27,573 nucleotides of DNA from an uncultured Lachnospiraceae bacterium (GCA_937885345.1 CAKZZH010000110.1:1-27573), one strand, 5' to 3'; shown: positions 8,027-16,048, counted from the first letter of the stretch. Made by a program: numbers and translations. The notes: generated from the sequence alone by a model not told the origin.

Positions 8027-8939
8027 TCTTGTTAAATTCACAAATGTTGTTCCGGTGAATACCGGTGAAAAGGTGGTCATCGATTCAAACAACAGGAGTG
8101 AGGAAATAATACAGAAGAATATACAGAAGAATTACGGCAGAAAATCATCTCCCGATGCGAACGGTTTCTCGATGGGACTTGATGCACAGGATGTGGGCGA
8201 ACTTTCACCCGATGTTCTCGCGAGACTTATGGGAGATGCAGGAGAGGGCGAGGGTGCCGAGGGCGAGCCTATAGGCGCAGGTGATATAAGCGGCGAAACC
8301 GGCTTTGGCGGCTTTACTCAGGGGATCAAAGCAGTCAATATTGATGCGATGGTTCAGGAAGCCCTGGATAATGCCAAGGTTCAGGCTGATGAGATCCTTG
8401 AGAATGCCGAGAAGGAAGCAGAGAACGTTAAGGAAAATGCCCGTAAGAACGGCTATAATGACGGCTTTGAAGAAGGCAGACAGGCCTGGGATGCGCGTGA
8501 GGCCGAGATAAGACAGGGCCTTGAGGCGGAATATGAGCAGAAGAAGGAAGAGCTTGAGAATGAGTATGCGCTTCTTCGTTCAAAGATGGAGCCTGAGCTT
8601 GTCAGCGCCATGACGGATGTATTTTCCAAAGTATTCGGGGTAATGGCTTCCGACCGCAAGGATATGATCGTTTCACTTGTCAATTCCGTTCTTCGCAATA
8701 CTGAGCTTGCAAAGGAATTTATCATAAAAGTATGCGAGGCGGACTACAATTTCCTTATTGCCAATAAGGATATGCTTGCCGGCTCCACATCCGATGAGAT
8801 ACATATAGACATCGTTAAGGATAACGAACTCGAACGCAACCAGTGCATTATCGAGTCCGATGTCGGCGTATTTGACTGCAGCCTCGATATTCAGATGGAG
8901 AATCTTATTAAGGATCTCAAGCTTCTCAGCTGCTTGTAA
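8019..8939 (+). CDS. fliH: Flagellar export ATPase regulator/stator FliH
   Basis: FliH binds the FliI ATPase and links it to the C ring and export gate. The 306-residue product has a divergent N-terminal part and an Ala/Glu-rich coiled coil around residues 108-195 (LDNAKVQADEILENAEKEAEN, then EYEQKKEELENEYALL). A C-terminal globular domain resembles the V/A-type ATPase E subunit (MTDVFSKVFG, then DVGVFDCSLDIQMENL). The start is TTG with a strong GGAGGTGA site, and the gene overlaps fliG by 8 bases. The identification rests on coiled-coil plus C-terminal pattern and on position between fliG and fliI, because FliH sequences are weakly conserved. Confidence 0.9.
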   Translation: MSNLVKFTNVVPVNTGEKVVIDSNNRSEEIIQKNIQKNYGRKSSPDANGFSMGLDAQDVGELSPDVLARLMGDAGEGEGAEGEPIGAGDISGETGFGGFTQGIKAVNIDAMVQEALDNAKVQADEILENAEKEAENVKENARKNGYNDGFEEGRQAWDAREAEIRQGLEAEYEQKKEELENEYALLRSKMEPELVSAMTDVFSKVFGVMASDRKDMIVSLVNSVLRNTELAKEFIIKVCEADYNFLIANKDMLAGSTSDEIHIDIVKDNELERNQCIIESDVGVFDCSLDIQMENLIKDLKLLSCL

Positions 8940-8966
8940 AATAACATTACCTGCCGGAGGAAAGCG

Positions 8967-10289
8967 GTGGATTTAGATAAATATTACTCACTTCAGAATA
9001 AAACGTTTTATAAGAAAATGGGCAGAGTCAGCAAGGTTGTCGGACTTACCATCGAATCGATAGGACCCGATGCAAAGCTTAACGATCTGTGCCACATTCT
9101 TCTTAAGGATGAGCCGGGGCATTATGTTAATGCCGAAGTTGTTGGCTTTAGGGATAACAGGATCATTCTGATGCCTTTTGAAGTGGTTGACGGAATCGGC
9201 CCGGGTTGTGTTGTCGAGAATACCGGCGAAATGCTTACCGTAAAAGTGGATGATTCACTTCTCGGCAAGAGCGTTGACGGTCTCGGAAGGCCTGTTGACG
9301 GAAGCAAACTTGAAAACTATGCGGCTTATCCCGTATCTGCTCCGCCTCCCGATCCTATGGACAGGATCATCATAAGCGATGTTCTTCCTCTCGGCGTTAA
9401 AGCGGTCGACGGAATCATGACCATCGGTAAGGGACAGAGGATCGGTATCTTTGCCGGATCCGGTGTCGGCAAAAGTACACTTATGGGTATGTTTGCCCGT
9501 AATACCAAAGCGGATATCAACGTTATTGCACTTATCGGCGAGCGAGGCCGTGAGGTGCGCGAATTCATAGAGCGAGACCTCGGAGAAGAGGGTATGAAAC
9601 GTAGCGTGGTCGTTGTCGCGACCTCCGACAAGCCTGCTCTCATCCGTAAAAAAGCGGCCATGACGGCGACTGCCATAGCGGAATATTTTAGAGATCAGGG
9701 CAAGGACGTCCTTCTTATGATGGATTCCCTTACCCGTTTTTCTATGGCACAGAGAGAAATCGGCCTTGCAACCGGCGAGCCTCCGGTTACGAGGGGGTAT
9801 CCGCCGAGCATGTATTCGGAGATGCCCAAACTTCTTGAGAGAGCGGGCAATTCCGATGTGGGCTCTATTACCGGACTTTATACGGTACTTGTCGATGGTG
9901 ATGATTTTAACGAACCGATCACCGATACGGCACGAAGCATCCTTGACGGACATATCGTACTTTCCCGTAAAATAGCCCAGAGAAACCATTATCCGGCTAT
10001 CGACATTCTCGCTTCCATATCGAGATGTATGAGCCAGATAGCAACGCCTGAGCATAAAGCACTTGCCGGAAGGCTTAAGAATGTGCTTGCCACATATACG
10101 GAGTCGGAGGACCTCATAAATATCGGTGCTTACAAGCCGGGCTCCAACAAGAATATTGATTATGCGATCCAAAAGATCGATGCGGTTAACGAGTATCTGA
10201 TGCAGGCTACGGACGAGAAATTCTCTTTCGATGAAGAGCTTGCGCTGCTTGAGGGCGTATTTGCGGAGACTGAGGCTCCAACGCAGTAG
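8967..10289 (+). CDS. fliI: Flagellum-specific export ATPase FliI
   Basis: FliI is the F1-beta-like hexameric ATPase that energises and unfolds flagellar export substrates. The 440-residue product shows Walker A AGSGVGKST (residues 163-171), the catalytic Glu192 in GERGREV, Walker B LLMMD (Asp253) followed by SLTRFSMAQREI, and the PPSMYSEMPKLLERAG motif. Start is GTG at 8967 with CCGGAGGAAAG upstream. fliJ follows after 13 bases, giving the usual fliH-fliI-fliJ ATPase complex cluster. Confidence 0.98.
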   Translation: MDLDKYYSLQNKTFYKKMGRVSKVVGLTIESIGPDAKLNDLCHILLKDEPGHYVNAEVVGFRDNRIILMPFEVVDGIGPGCVVENTGEMLTVKVDDSLLGKSVDGLGRPVDGSKLENYAAYPVSAPPPDPMDRIIISDVLPLGVKAVDGIMTIGKGQRIGIFAGSGVGKSTLMGMFARNTKADINVIALIGERGREVREFIERDLGEEGMKRSVVVVATSDKPALIRKKAAMTATAIAEYFRDQGKDVLLMMDSLTRFSMAQREIGLATGEPPVTRGYPPSMYSEMPKLLERAGNSDVGSITGLYTVLVDGDDFNEPITDTARSILDGHIVLSRKIAQRNHYPAIDILASISRCMSQIATPEHKALAGRLKNVLATYTESEDLINIGAYKPGSNKNIDYAIQKIDAVNEYLMQATDEKFSFDEELALLEGVFAETEAPTQ

Positions 10290-10302
10290 ACGAGGTGTTT
10301 AA

Positions 10303-10743
10303 ATGGCTAAGTTTGTTTACAGTATGCAGAACATTCTTAATATCAAACTTAATCTTGAAACACAGGCGAAGTCTGCTTATGGCATTGCTTCGGCAAAAGT
10401 CCGCGAGGAGGAAGAGAAACTCGAGGAGCTCGTTAAAGAAAAGAGAAGGCTTGAGGATGTATATCGTCAGGCGAGTATCGGTAAGCTTGTTGTCAGGGAC
10501 CTTATAGACTGCAAGAAGGCCGTGGATTTCCAGAGGGAAGAGATCAAAGTTCAGATCGTGAATCTCAGAGTTGCTCAGAAGAACCTTGAGATCGCGCGAA
10601 AGAGACTTAACGAAGCAATGCAGGAACGCAAAACACACGAGAAATTAAAAGAGCATGAGTTCGAAGATTTTCTGGTGGAACTTGCGGATCAGGAAAAGAA
10701 AGAAATCGATGAGCTCGTAAGCTACAGATACGGGCAGATGTAG
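10303..10743 (+). CDS. fliJ: Flagellar export chaperone/stalk protein FliJ
   Basis: FliJ is the F1-gamma-like coiled-coil protein that sits in the FliI ring and interacts with FlhA. The 146-residue product starts FVYSMQNILNIKLNLE, characteristic of FliJ. It is almost wholly charged helix, with heptad-like Lys/Glu runs (EEEEKLEELVKEKRRLED, then LEIARKRLNEAMQERKTHE) and a C-terminal DELVSYRY. It has no membrane segment. GAGGTG precedes the ATG. Sequence conservation in this family is low, so position after fliI supports the call. Confidence 0.93.
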   Translation: MAKFVYSMQNILNIKLNLETQAKSAYGIASAKVREEEEKLEELVKEKRRLEDVYRQASIGKLVVRDLIDCKKAVDFQREEIKVQIVNLRVAQKNLEIARKRLNEAMQERKTHEKLKEHEFEDFLVELADQEKKEIDELVSYRYGQM

Positions 10744-10763
10744 GATTATCAAGAGGTGATCAA

Positions 10764-11522
10764 ATGGCAGATATTAATTACGATGACGATCTTGACGAAA
10801 ACGGCAAGAAAAAGAGGAGCCCGGTAACGGCTCTTATCGCCATATTTATAATACTTGTGTGGGTAGCAATCTTTGCTCTTTTGGTAAAGCTTGATGTCGG
10901 CGGTTTCGGAAGCTCGGTCCTTAGGCCAGTGCTTAAAGATGTGCCCATAATCAATGCTATTTTACCGGAGGAGGACGCATCATCGATCGGCACCGACAGC
11001 GGTAATGTCTACACCACGCTTCAGGAAGCGGTTGCCAGGATCAACGAGCTTGAGGATGAGATTGAGATCTATCAGAAACAGGTTGCCGATTCTGCCGAGC
11101 AGATAAGCAATCTTACTGCGGAAAACGCGAGACTTCAGGTATATGAGGACAACCAGACCGCATTTGAGACCCTTCGCAAGAAATTTGATGAGGAGGTTGT
11201 GTACACGACCAATGCTCCTGATATTACCGCATACAGGGACTGGTATGCCGAGATCTATCCGGAGAATGCCGAGGTTATTTATCAGCAGGTTCTTGAGCAG
11301 ATTCAGGATGATGAGGTTATACAGGAACTTGCCAAATATTATTCCTCAATGAAGGCTGCAAGCGCTGCACCGATCCTTGAAGGGATGACCGGAGATATGG
11401 AGAAGGTGGCGCATATTTTATCGAATATGAAGCCGGCCGAGGCAGGAGCGATCCTTGCTGCCATGGATCCCACGATCGCGGGCAAACTTACGCTTCTGAT
11501 CTATCCCGTGGAGGATAAATAA
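10764..11522 (+). CDS. YlxF-like membrane protein with MgtE-N-type repeat domain
   Basis: The 252-residue protein occupies the place of B. subtilis ylxF, between fliJ and fliK. It has a charged cytoplasmic start, one transmembrane helix (about residues 20-41, VTALIAIFIILVWVAIFALL), a coiled coil (about 84-125, EAVARINELEDEIEIYQKQV) and a C-terminal helical repeat region from about residue 185. That region (KYYSSMKAASAAPILEGM, VAHILSNMKPAEAGAILAAM) resembles MgtE intracellular N-domains and MotE-type motility proteins. By topology the repeat domain is probably outside the cytoplasm. The role is unproven; a motor- or stator-associated function is an inference from MotE-like proteins. The ATG has AAGAGGTGA upstream. 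Confidence 0.85.
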   Translation: MADINYDDDLDENGKKKRSPVTALIAIFIILVWVAIFALLVKLDVGGFGSSVLRPVLKDVPIINAILPEEDASSIGTDSGNVYTTLQEAVARINELEDEIEIYQKQVADSAEQISNLTAENARLQVYEDNQTAFETLRKKFDEEVVYTTNAPDITAYRDWYAEIYPENAEVIYQQVLEQIQDDEVIQELAKYYSSMKAASAAPILEGMTGDMEKVAHILSNMKPAEAGAILAAMDPTIAGKLTLLIYPVEDK

Positions 11523-11563
11523 ATTTCGTAACAGATTATTTGATTTTTTTGTATTTTACAGAT

Positions 11564-11590
11564 TAAGTTTTCTCTCGGACCTTCCGATAT
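11564..11590 (+). promoter_or_regulatory. Putative sigma-28 (SigD-type) promoter before fliK
   Basis: TAAG (11564-11567, as TAAGTTTT), a 15-base gap and TCCGATAT (11583-11590) fit the flagellar consensus TAAA-N15-GCCGATAT with one mismatch in each box. It lies in the 162-base gap between the YlxF-like gene and fliK, about 94 bases before the fliK start. The remainder of this gap holds a small GGCAT-CGG-ATGCC hairpin (11627-11639) and the fliK ribosome site. Confidence 0.5.
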
Positions 11591-11684
11591 ACATTTCGGA
11601 CGATCATGTCCCTAATATGTGAATGAGGCATCGGATGCCGGCGGCAGAGGTGTGGATATTTCACAAGAAAGGAGGAAAGAGTGA

Positions 11685-13163
11685 ATGACGGTAGGAAATG
11701 TTAAAGGATTGTCAGATGTTTCGGCAGTATCCGCAACTATGGCAAACGCTAATGTTTCCGTTGCAGGTGATCTAACTTCCGATTTCAAGGATTACCTTTC
11801 GGCAGGAAATGTCGGCGCAGCTTCGGCTACAAAGGATCTTGCGGACAGAGCGGCATATGCAGCCAAGGGTTCGGACATAACCAATATATCGGCGGACAAT
11901 GTGAAGAAGGCTCAGCCTTCGGATACCGATAAGCAGATCGATACCAAGACTGATAATAAGACCGAAACAGGTAAGGCCTCAGGTGAGAAGCAGGATGTTG
12001 TTAAGGCAGATAAGACCGAGGCAAAGAGCGAAGTTAAGGAAGCCGCAGGAGAAGCCTTAGAAGAGGTTAAGCAGATCGTAATGGATAAGCTTGGACTTAC
12101 CGATGAGGAGTTTGAAAGACTTCTTAGCGAGCTTGGTCTTAACATAGCGGATCTTCTGATGCCTCAGAATATGGCACAGCTTCTTGCTACGGTTACAGAC
12201 AATGAAGTTACCGATATCCTTACGGATTCAGCTTTATCCGAGGAGCTCACCGATATCATGACCGATATCTCTCAGGTTGTAAATACAGCCGCCAATGAGC
12301 AGAAGATGCCGGTTAATGATTTTATCGGAGAGATGAATACAGTAGCGAGTGAGCCTGCTTTTGAGGTTAATGCTTTGGATGAAGAAGCCAATTCCGGGAT
12401 GATGCAGAGCGATAAGCCTTCGGTGTCTGTAAGAGCTGACGCACAGGTTCAGACAGCTACGGTTACGATCGATCCCGAGAGCGGCAAGCAGGTCAAGATC
12501 ACTTCCGAGGATGGTAAAATAACCGACGAGAGCGTAAGCTTTACCGGCCTTAAGCCGGAGAATGAGCAGTACGCTCAGACTCAGAACTCAGGATTTGATG
12601 CCAAGAGTGATGACAAGGGAGCAAATGAGCAGAGTATCGCTTCTCAGGTTACAAACAATCTTACTCAGGCAGTTGAGAATGTGCTGAGTGTAGGCGAAGA
12701 TTTTGCGGCATCGTACACAACGGTAAGCGCTACAGAGATCGTAGAGCAGGTTATCAATCAGATCAAGGTCAGCGTTACAGCTGAGACTCAGTCGATGGAG
12801 CTTCAGCTTAATCCCGAAAACCTCGGTAAAATAGCCCTCAATGTCGAGACCAAGAACGGCGTTGTAACAGCTACCATTACTGCAACATCGGAAGCAGCCA
12901 GAGCAGCGATCGCTGATCAGGTTTCTGTTTTAAGAGAGAATCTTAATAATCAGGGACTTAAGGTTGAAGCGGTTGAAGTAACACTTGCAAGCCCGGATTT
13001 TAATCCCAATTACAACGGCAACAACGAGCAGCAGCAGAATAACAGCGCACCCGGAAGAAGACGTTTTGCCGGCCCCGATACACCTTCGGAAGAAGAAATC
13101 GACGAGGCACTTGAGAGAGAAATGATGGCAGCAAACGGAAACAGTGTTAATTTCACAGCATAA
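11685..13163 (+). CDS. fliK: Flagellar hook-length control protein FliK
   Basis: FliK is a secreted ruler that sets hook length and switches export specificity through FlhB. The 492-residue product has a long low-complexity N-terminal and middle part rich in Lys, Glu, Asp, Thr and Ala (for example KADKTEAKSEVKEAAGEALE). A conserved Flg_hook C-terminal domain lies at about residues 363-440, with MELQLNPENLGKIALNVETK and then VLRENLNNQGLKVEAVEV. A Gln/Asn-rich tail (NGNNEQQQNN) follows. The start is the ATG at 11685 after AAAGGAGGAAA; the nearby GTG at 11681 is in another frame. Position before flgD agrees with the family. Confidence 0.94.
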   Translation: MTVGNVKGLSDVSAVSATMANANVSVAGDLTSDFKDYLSAGNVGAASATKDLADRAAYAAKGSDITNISADNVKKAQPSDTDKQIDTKTDNKTETGKASGEKQDVVKADKTEAKSEVKEAAGEALEEVKQIVMDKLGLTDEEFERLLSELGLNIADLLMPQNMAQLLATVTDNEVTDILTDSALSEELTDIMTDISQVVNTAANEQKMPVNDFIGEMNTVASEPAFEVNALDEEANSGMMQSDKPSVSVRADAQVQTATVTIDPESGKQVKITSEDGKITDESVSFTGLKPENEQYAQTQNSGFDAKSDDKGANEQSIASQVTNNLTQAVENVLSVGEDFAASYTTVSATEIVEQVINQIKVSVTAETQSMELQLNPENLGKIALNVETKNGVVTATITATSEAARAAIADQVSVLRENLNNQGLKVEAVEVTLASPDFNPNYNGNNEQQQNNSAPGRRRFAGPDTPSEEEIDEALEREMMAANGNSVNFTA

Positions 13164-13261
13164 ACCGCAGGGCGCAGGTCGCGCGACATAGCGCGGATAC
13201 GCGGCAGGCGGCATATCACAAAGATATTTTACAGCGGAGTGATCCGGGAAAGGAGAAGCAT
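13164..13261 (+). other. GC-rich structured gap between fliK and flgD
   Basis: This 98-base interval contains the palindrome GTCGCGCGAC (13178-13187) and a small CGCG-GATA-CGCG hairpin. It shares the nonamer CAGGTCGCG (13175-13183) with the fliE-fliF gap (5218-5226). A strong AAAGGAG site for flgD ends it. It shows no open frame of note and no T-run. Confidence 0.4.
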
Positions 13262-13714
13262 ATGGCGATTTCAGCACAGATCGTAGACGGCAAAGTGGTT
13301 GCCAATTACACGGAAGGCACCAATCTTACCGAGAAGAAGACAGGAACCGATTCGCTTGACAAGGACGCGTTTCTTCAGATCCTTGTAGCGGAGATGCAGT
13401 ATCAGGATCCCCTCGAGCCTTCAAGCAATACGGATTGGGTTAACCAGATGGCTTCATTTACAACTATTGAGGAACTCCAGAATGTCGGTGATTCTGTTGA
13501 AGGACAGTCGGTTAACGATCTTGTCGGCAAGAGAGTCATTCTTATAACCAGTAACAACAAGGGCGGTGAAGCCAATTATGTTTCAGGCGTTGTTGAATCC
13601 GTTGAGAACACATCGGACGGACGCATGTTCTCGATTGACGGAACGCTTTATCCGGTTGACAATCTTTATTCGGTTATCGACGAGGAGTATTACAACAAGA
13701 TGATGAACAGTTGA
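13262..13714 (+). CDS. flgD: Flagellar hook assembly (cap) protein FlgD
   Basis: FlgD forms the temporary scaffold at the tip of the growing hook that allows FlgE to polymerise. The 150-residue product carries the diagnostic N-terminal block SLDKDAFLQILVAEMQYQDP followed by NTDWVNQMASFTTIEELQNV. A short C-terminal part (LVGKRVILI, then VVESVENTSDGRMFSIDG) forms a beta-rich fold. It is much shorter than the E. coli protein, lacking the large C-terminal domains, but is like B. subtilis FlgD. The ATG follows AAAGGAGAAGCAT. Confidence 0.96.
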   Translation: MAISAQIVDGKVVANYTEGTNLTEKKTGTDSLDKDAFLQILVAEMQYQDPLEPSSNTDWVNQMASFTTIEELQNVGDSVEGQSVNDLVGKRVILITSNNKGGEANYVSGVVESVENTSDGRMFSIDGTLYPVDNLYSVIDEEYYNKMMNS

Positions 13715-13771
13715 TAAGAGATTATTTTATCGAAACACGAAACAGGCACATGAAAGGGAAAAGGTGATGAT

Positions 13772-14170
13772 ATGGATATCAGGAACGCCGGATTTCCTTC
13801 CATCGAACAAGTCCAGGGACAATATCTTGAATCAATAAAAGATAATAAAACTGTTAAGTCCGAGGCGAGTTTTGACGATATATTGAGTGCAAAGTTTTCC
13901 GAGAGCAACAGATCGGAGGGCGTAAGATTCTCAAAACACGCGGCACAGAGGCTTTCAGACAGGAATATTAATCTTACCGAGGAACAACTGGACAGACTCA
14001 ACAGGGGAGCACAGCTTTCCGGCGAGAAGGGAATCAAAGAATCACTTGTATTGATGGATAAATATGCTTTTATCGTTAATACCGGGAATTCAACAGTCAT
14101 TACTGCTATGGAGCAGGATGATCAGGGAGAAAACGTATACACAAATATCGACGGAGCAGTTCTAGTATAG
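13772..14170 (+). CDS. Flagellar operon protein of TIGR02530 type, function unknown
   Basis: A 132-residue soluble protein between flgD and flgE, the place of the conserved 'flagellar operon protein' family (TIGR02530) of Firmicutes. Visible features are an N-terminal Gln-rich start (SIEQVQGQYLESIKDNK), a disordered linker with FDDILSAKF, and the conserved core FSKHAAQRLSDRNINLTEEQ, then RGAQLSGEKGIKESLVLMD, a beta strand AFIVNTGNSTVITAM, and a short C-terminus. No signal peptide, membrane helix or catalytic motif is seen. Its location suggests a part in hook assembly. The family name is from memory of the core pattern. The ATG follows AAAGGTGATG. Confidence 0.85.
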   Translation: MDIRNAGFPSIEQVQGQYLESIKDNKTVKSEASFDDILSAKFSESNRSEGVRFSKHAAQRLSDRNINLTEEQLDRLNRGAQLSGEKGIKESLVLMDKYAFIVNTGNSTVITAMEQDDQGENVYTNIDGAVLV

Positions 14171-14227
14171 CGAAGGATCGCTTATCCGAGCTATAATAGT
14201 CGGACCTTTAAGGAGACTATAACACCT

Positions 14228-14284
14228 ATGAATGCCAGATTAGGTGAGCTTCCGTCCTACTTAAAAGGAGGTCATTCATTATGA
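14228..14284 (+). CDS. Putative 18-residue leader peptide upstream of flgE
   Basis: A short frame encodes MNARLGELPSYLKGGHSL and ends at TGA (14282-14284). This stop overlaps the flgE ATG (14281-14283) in an ATGA junction. An AAGGAGA (14210-14216) precedes its ATG, with a rather long spacing of 12 bases. The flgE ribosome site AAAGGAGGT lies inside the frame. Translation of this frame would pass over the flgE site, so it could couple or tune hook protein synthesis. There is no homology evidence; a chance open frame is possible. Confidence 0.4.
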   Translation: MNARLGELPSYLKGGHSL

Positions 14285-15633
14285 TGAGATCACTCTTCTC
14301 TGGTGTGGCCGGTCTTAAGACACACCAGACAAAGATGGACGTTATCGGTAATAATATTGCCAACGTCAACACCGTAGGTTACAAATCACAGACGGTTGTA
14401 TTCAGCGATGTACTTTATCAGACCACTCAGAGTGCTTCGGGTTCCAATGAGGAAACCGGCAAGGGTGGTACCAATGCCAAGCAGATAGGTCTTGGATCTT
14501 CGGTATCTTCGATCTCCACCAAGATAACAGAGACAGGTGGTACTCAGTCTACCAATAACCCGTTCGACCTTATGATCAACGGTGATTCATTCTTTATCGT
14601 TAATAATGCGGGTACGAATTATTTTACCAAGGCAGGTAACTTCACTGTCGATGATGCGGGTAACCTTTGTACTTCACAGGGTTATATCGTTCAGGGATGG
14701 CAGGCTGATGATGAAGGTAATGTCCTTAAGACCAATGTAAGCGGTATTTCGATTTATGACGCGGATACCAAATATGCACCGCCCGAGCAGACGACGGCAG
14801 CGACTATATCGGGTAATATCAACAAAGAGGATGAGAGCTTTGAGGCAGGCTCGATCGCTTTCAATGTCAACTTCTATGACAACCTCGGATATAAATATCA
14901 GGCAACCATTACGGTCAGCCAGACAAGCGATTATGAGTACGAGATGGCTGTTACACAGCTTTCCTGTAACGGTTCCATAATCGGTACGACGGATGTTGCT
15001 ACGGCTTTCAAAGAAGGCCTCACAACAAATCCCAATGATACGGCAACCTCGTTCGGTACATTGCCCGGACTTGATGCCACAACACTTACATTCAGCGCGG
15101 CAACCGGTGAATGTACAACGGCAAACCTTAATCTCCTCACATCGGCAATGGGAATCGAGGCAATACCTCAGGATATCGAACTTGATTTTACCAAAGTGAC
15201 CTGCCTCGGTACCGATACTTCGATCGATACCAATTACGGCGATATCAACGGAAATAACAAGGGCCGTGCGGTTGGTAATCTTACCGGCGTAAGCATTTCT
15301 ACCGACGGTAAAATAATCGGTTCCTATGACAACGGCCAGCAGAGAGTTATTTCACAGATTGCGGTTGCAACTTTTACAAACCCTTCCGGTCTTGAGAAGG
15401 CAGGAGATAACCTCTTCAGGCAGACCATGAACTCGGGCGAGTTCGACGGAATCGGTGTTGACATCACCGCGGACGGCGGATATTTATCAACCGGCGTACT
15501 CGAGATGTCCAATGTAGACCTTGCCGCAGAATTTACCGAGATGATCACTACGCAGCGTGGTTTCCAGGCCAACTCGCGTATCATAACCGTTTCGGATACA
15601 TTACTTGAGGAACTTATAAACCTTAAGAGATAA
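14281..15633 (+). CDS. flgE: Flagellar hook protein FlgE
   Basis: FlgE polymerises into the hook that joins rod and filament. The 450-residue product begins MRSLFSGVAGLKTHQTKMDV, carries the rod/hook signature GNNIANVNTVGYKSQ (about residues 22-36) and the NPFDLMINGDSFFIV block. A variable Thr/Asn/Asp-rich central region follows (about 155-340). It ends with the hook C-terminus (VDLAAEFTEMITTQRGFQANSRIITVSD), including the conserved TQRGFQANSR. The start uses AAAGGAGGT with tandem ATG ATG; the second ATG is equally possible. Size exceeds rod proteins, supporting hook rather than FlgG. A perfect 10-bp hairpin follows the gene. Confidence 0.96.
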   Translation: MMRSLFSGVAGLKTHQTKMDVIGNNIANVNTVGYKSQTVVFSDVLYQTTQSASGSNEETGKGGTNAKQIGLGSSVSSISTKITETGGTQSTNNPFDLMINGDSFFIVNNAGTNYFTKAGNFTVDDAGNLCTSQGYIVQGWQADDEGNVLKTNVSGISIYDADTKYAPPEQTTAATISGNINKEDESFEAGSIAFNVNFYDNLGYKYQATITVSQTSDYEYEMAVTQLSCNGSIIGTTDVATAFKEGLTTNPNDTATSFGTLPGLDATTLTFSAATGECTTANLNLLTSAMGIEAIPQDIELDFTKVTCLGTDTSIDTNYGDINGNNKGRAVGNLTGVSISTDGKIIGSYDNGQQRVISQIAVATFTNPSGLEKAGDNLFRQTMNSGEFDGIGVDITADGGYLSTGVLEMSNVDLAAEFTEMITTQRGFQANSRIITVSDTLLEELINLKR

Positions 15634-15653
15634 TTAAGAATATAGCGTTTTAA

Positions 15654-15686
15654 CCCACCCGGTCAGAGACTTTTTAACCGGGTGGG
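15654..15686 (+). terminator. Hairpin after flgE, possible attenuator or terminator
   Basis: CCCACCCGGT (15654-15663) and ACCGGGTGGG (15677-15686) form a perfect 10-bp stem around a 13-base loop. The sequence after it (ATATTCGTATTTTATC) has only a broken T-rich stretch, so complete termination is uncertain. A TATAAT at 15735-15740 before flbD could restart transcription. Confidence 0.55.
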
Positions 15687-15734
15687 ATATTCGTATTTTA
15701 TCGGGCGGGGTATTTAAGAGTGCCCGGCACATAA

Positions 15735-15740
15735 TATAAT
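15735..15740 (+). promoter_or_regulatory. Possible -10 element before flbD
   Basis: A perfect TATAAT lies 23 bases before the flbD ATG. The best -35 at proper distance is the poor TTTAAG (15713-15718, 16-base spacer), so this is a weak promoter candidate. It may allow re-initiation after the flgE hairpin. Confidence 0.3.
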
Positions 15741-15763
15741 GCGCTGAAAACGGGTGATTTGCT

Positions 15764-15991
15764 ATGATTGAACTGACCAGTCTCAACGGAACAAGATTTT
15801 GCATCAATCCGGATATGATCGAGGAGATTACCGCCTCGCCGGATACTGTAATTACAATGAATACAGGGCGCAAATTTATAGTAAAAGAGACTAGACAAGA
15901 GGTTAAAAGTCTAGTATTATCTTATAAAAGAGAAATATTTGCCGATTTATTCCGGTTCTCCAAGGAGGAAAGTACTACAAGTGCTGATTAA
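15764..15991 (+). CDS. flbD: Flagellar protein FlbD / swarming motility protein SwrD
   Basis: A 75-residue protein with the family opening MIELTSLNGTRFCINPDMIE, followed by SPDTVITMNTGRKFIVKET and an Asp/Ser/Glu tail. In B. subtilis SwrD lies at the same place, after flgE and before fliL, and supports motor torque for swarming. That it acts on stator power here is inferred from that homology. It is a small, soluble, probably beta-rich protein. The ATG follows GGTGATTTGCT, and motA starts 57 bases downstream, consistent with a torque unit. Confidence 0.92.
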   Translation: MIELTSLNGTRFCINPDMIEEITASPDTVITMNTGRKFIVKETRQEVKSLVLSYKREIFADLFRFSKEESTTSAD

Positions 15992-16048
15992 CTGGGGGAT
16001 ACGGAATAATAGTTATGAAAAGAATCAGATTAATGGTGGGATAAAATA

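Noticed and set aside
16015..16044. Nine-codon frame just before motA
   Set aside because: It has no ribosome site at workable distance, and it is short enough to arise by chance.
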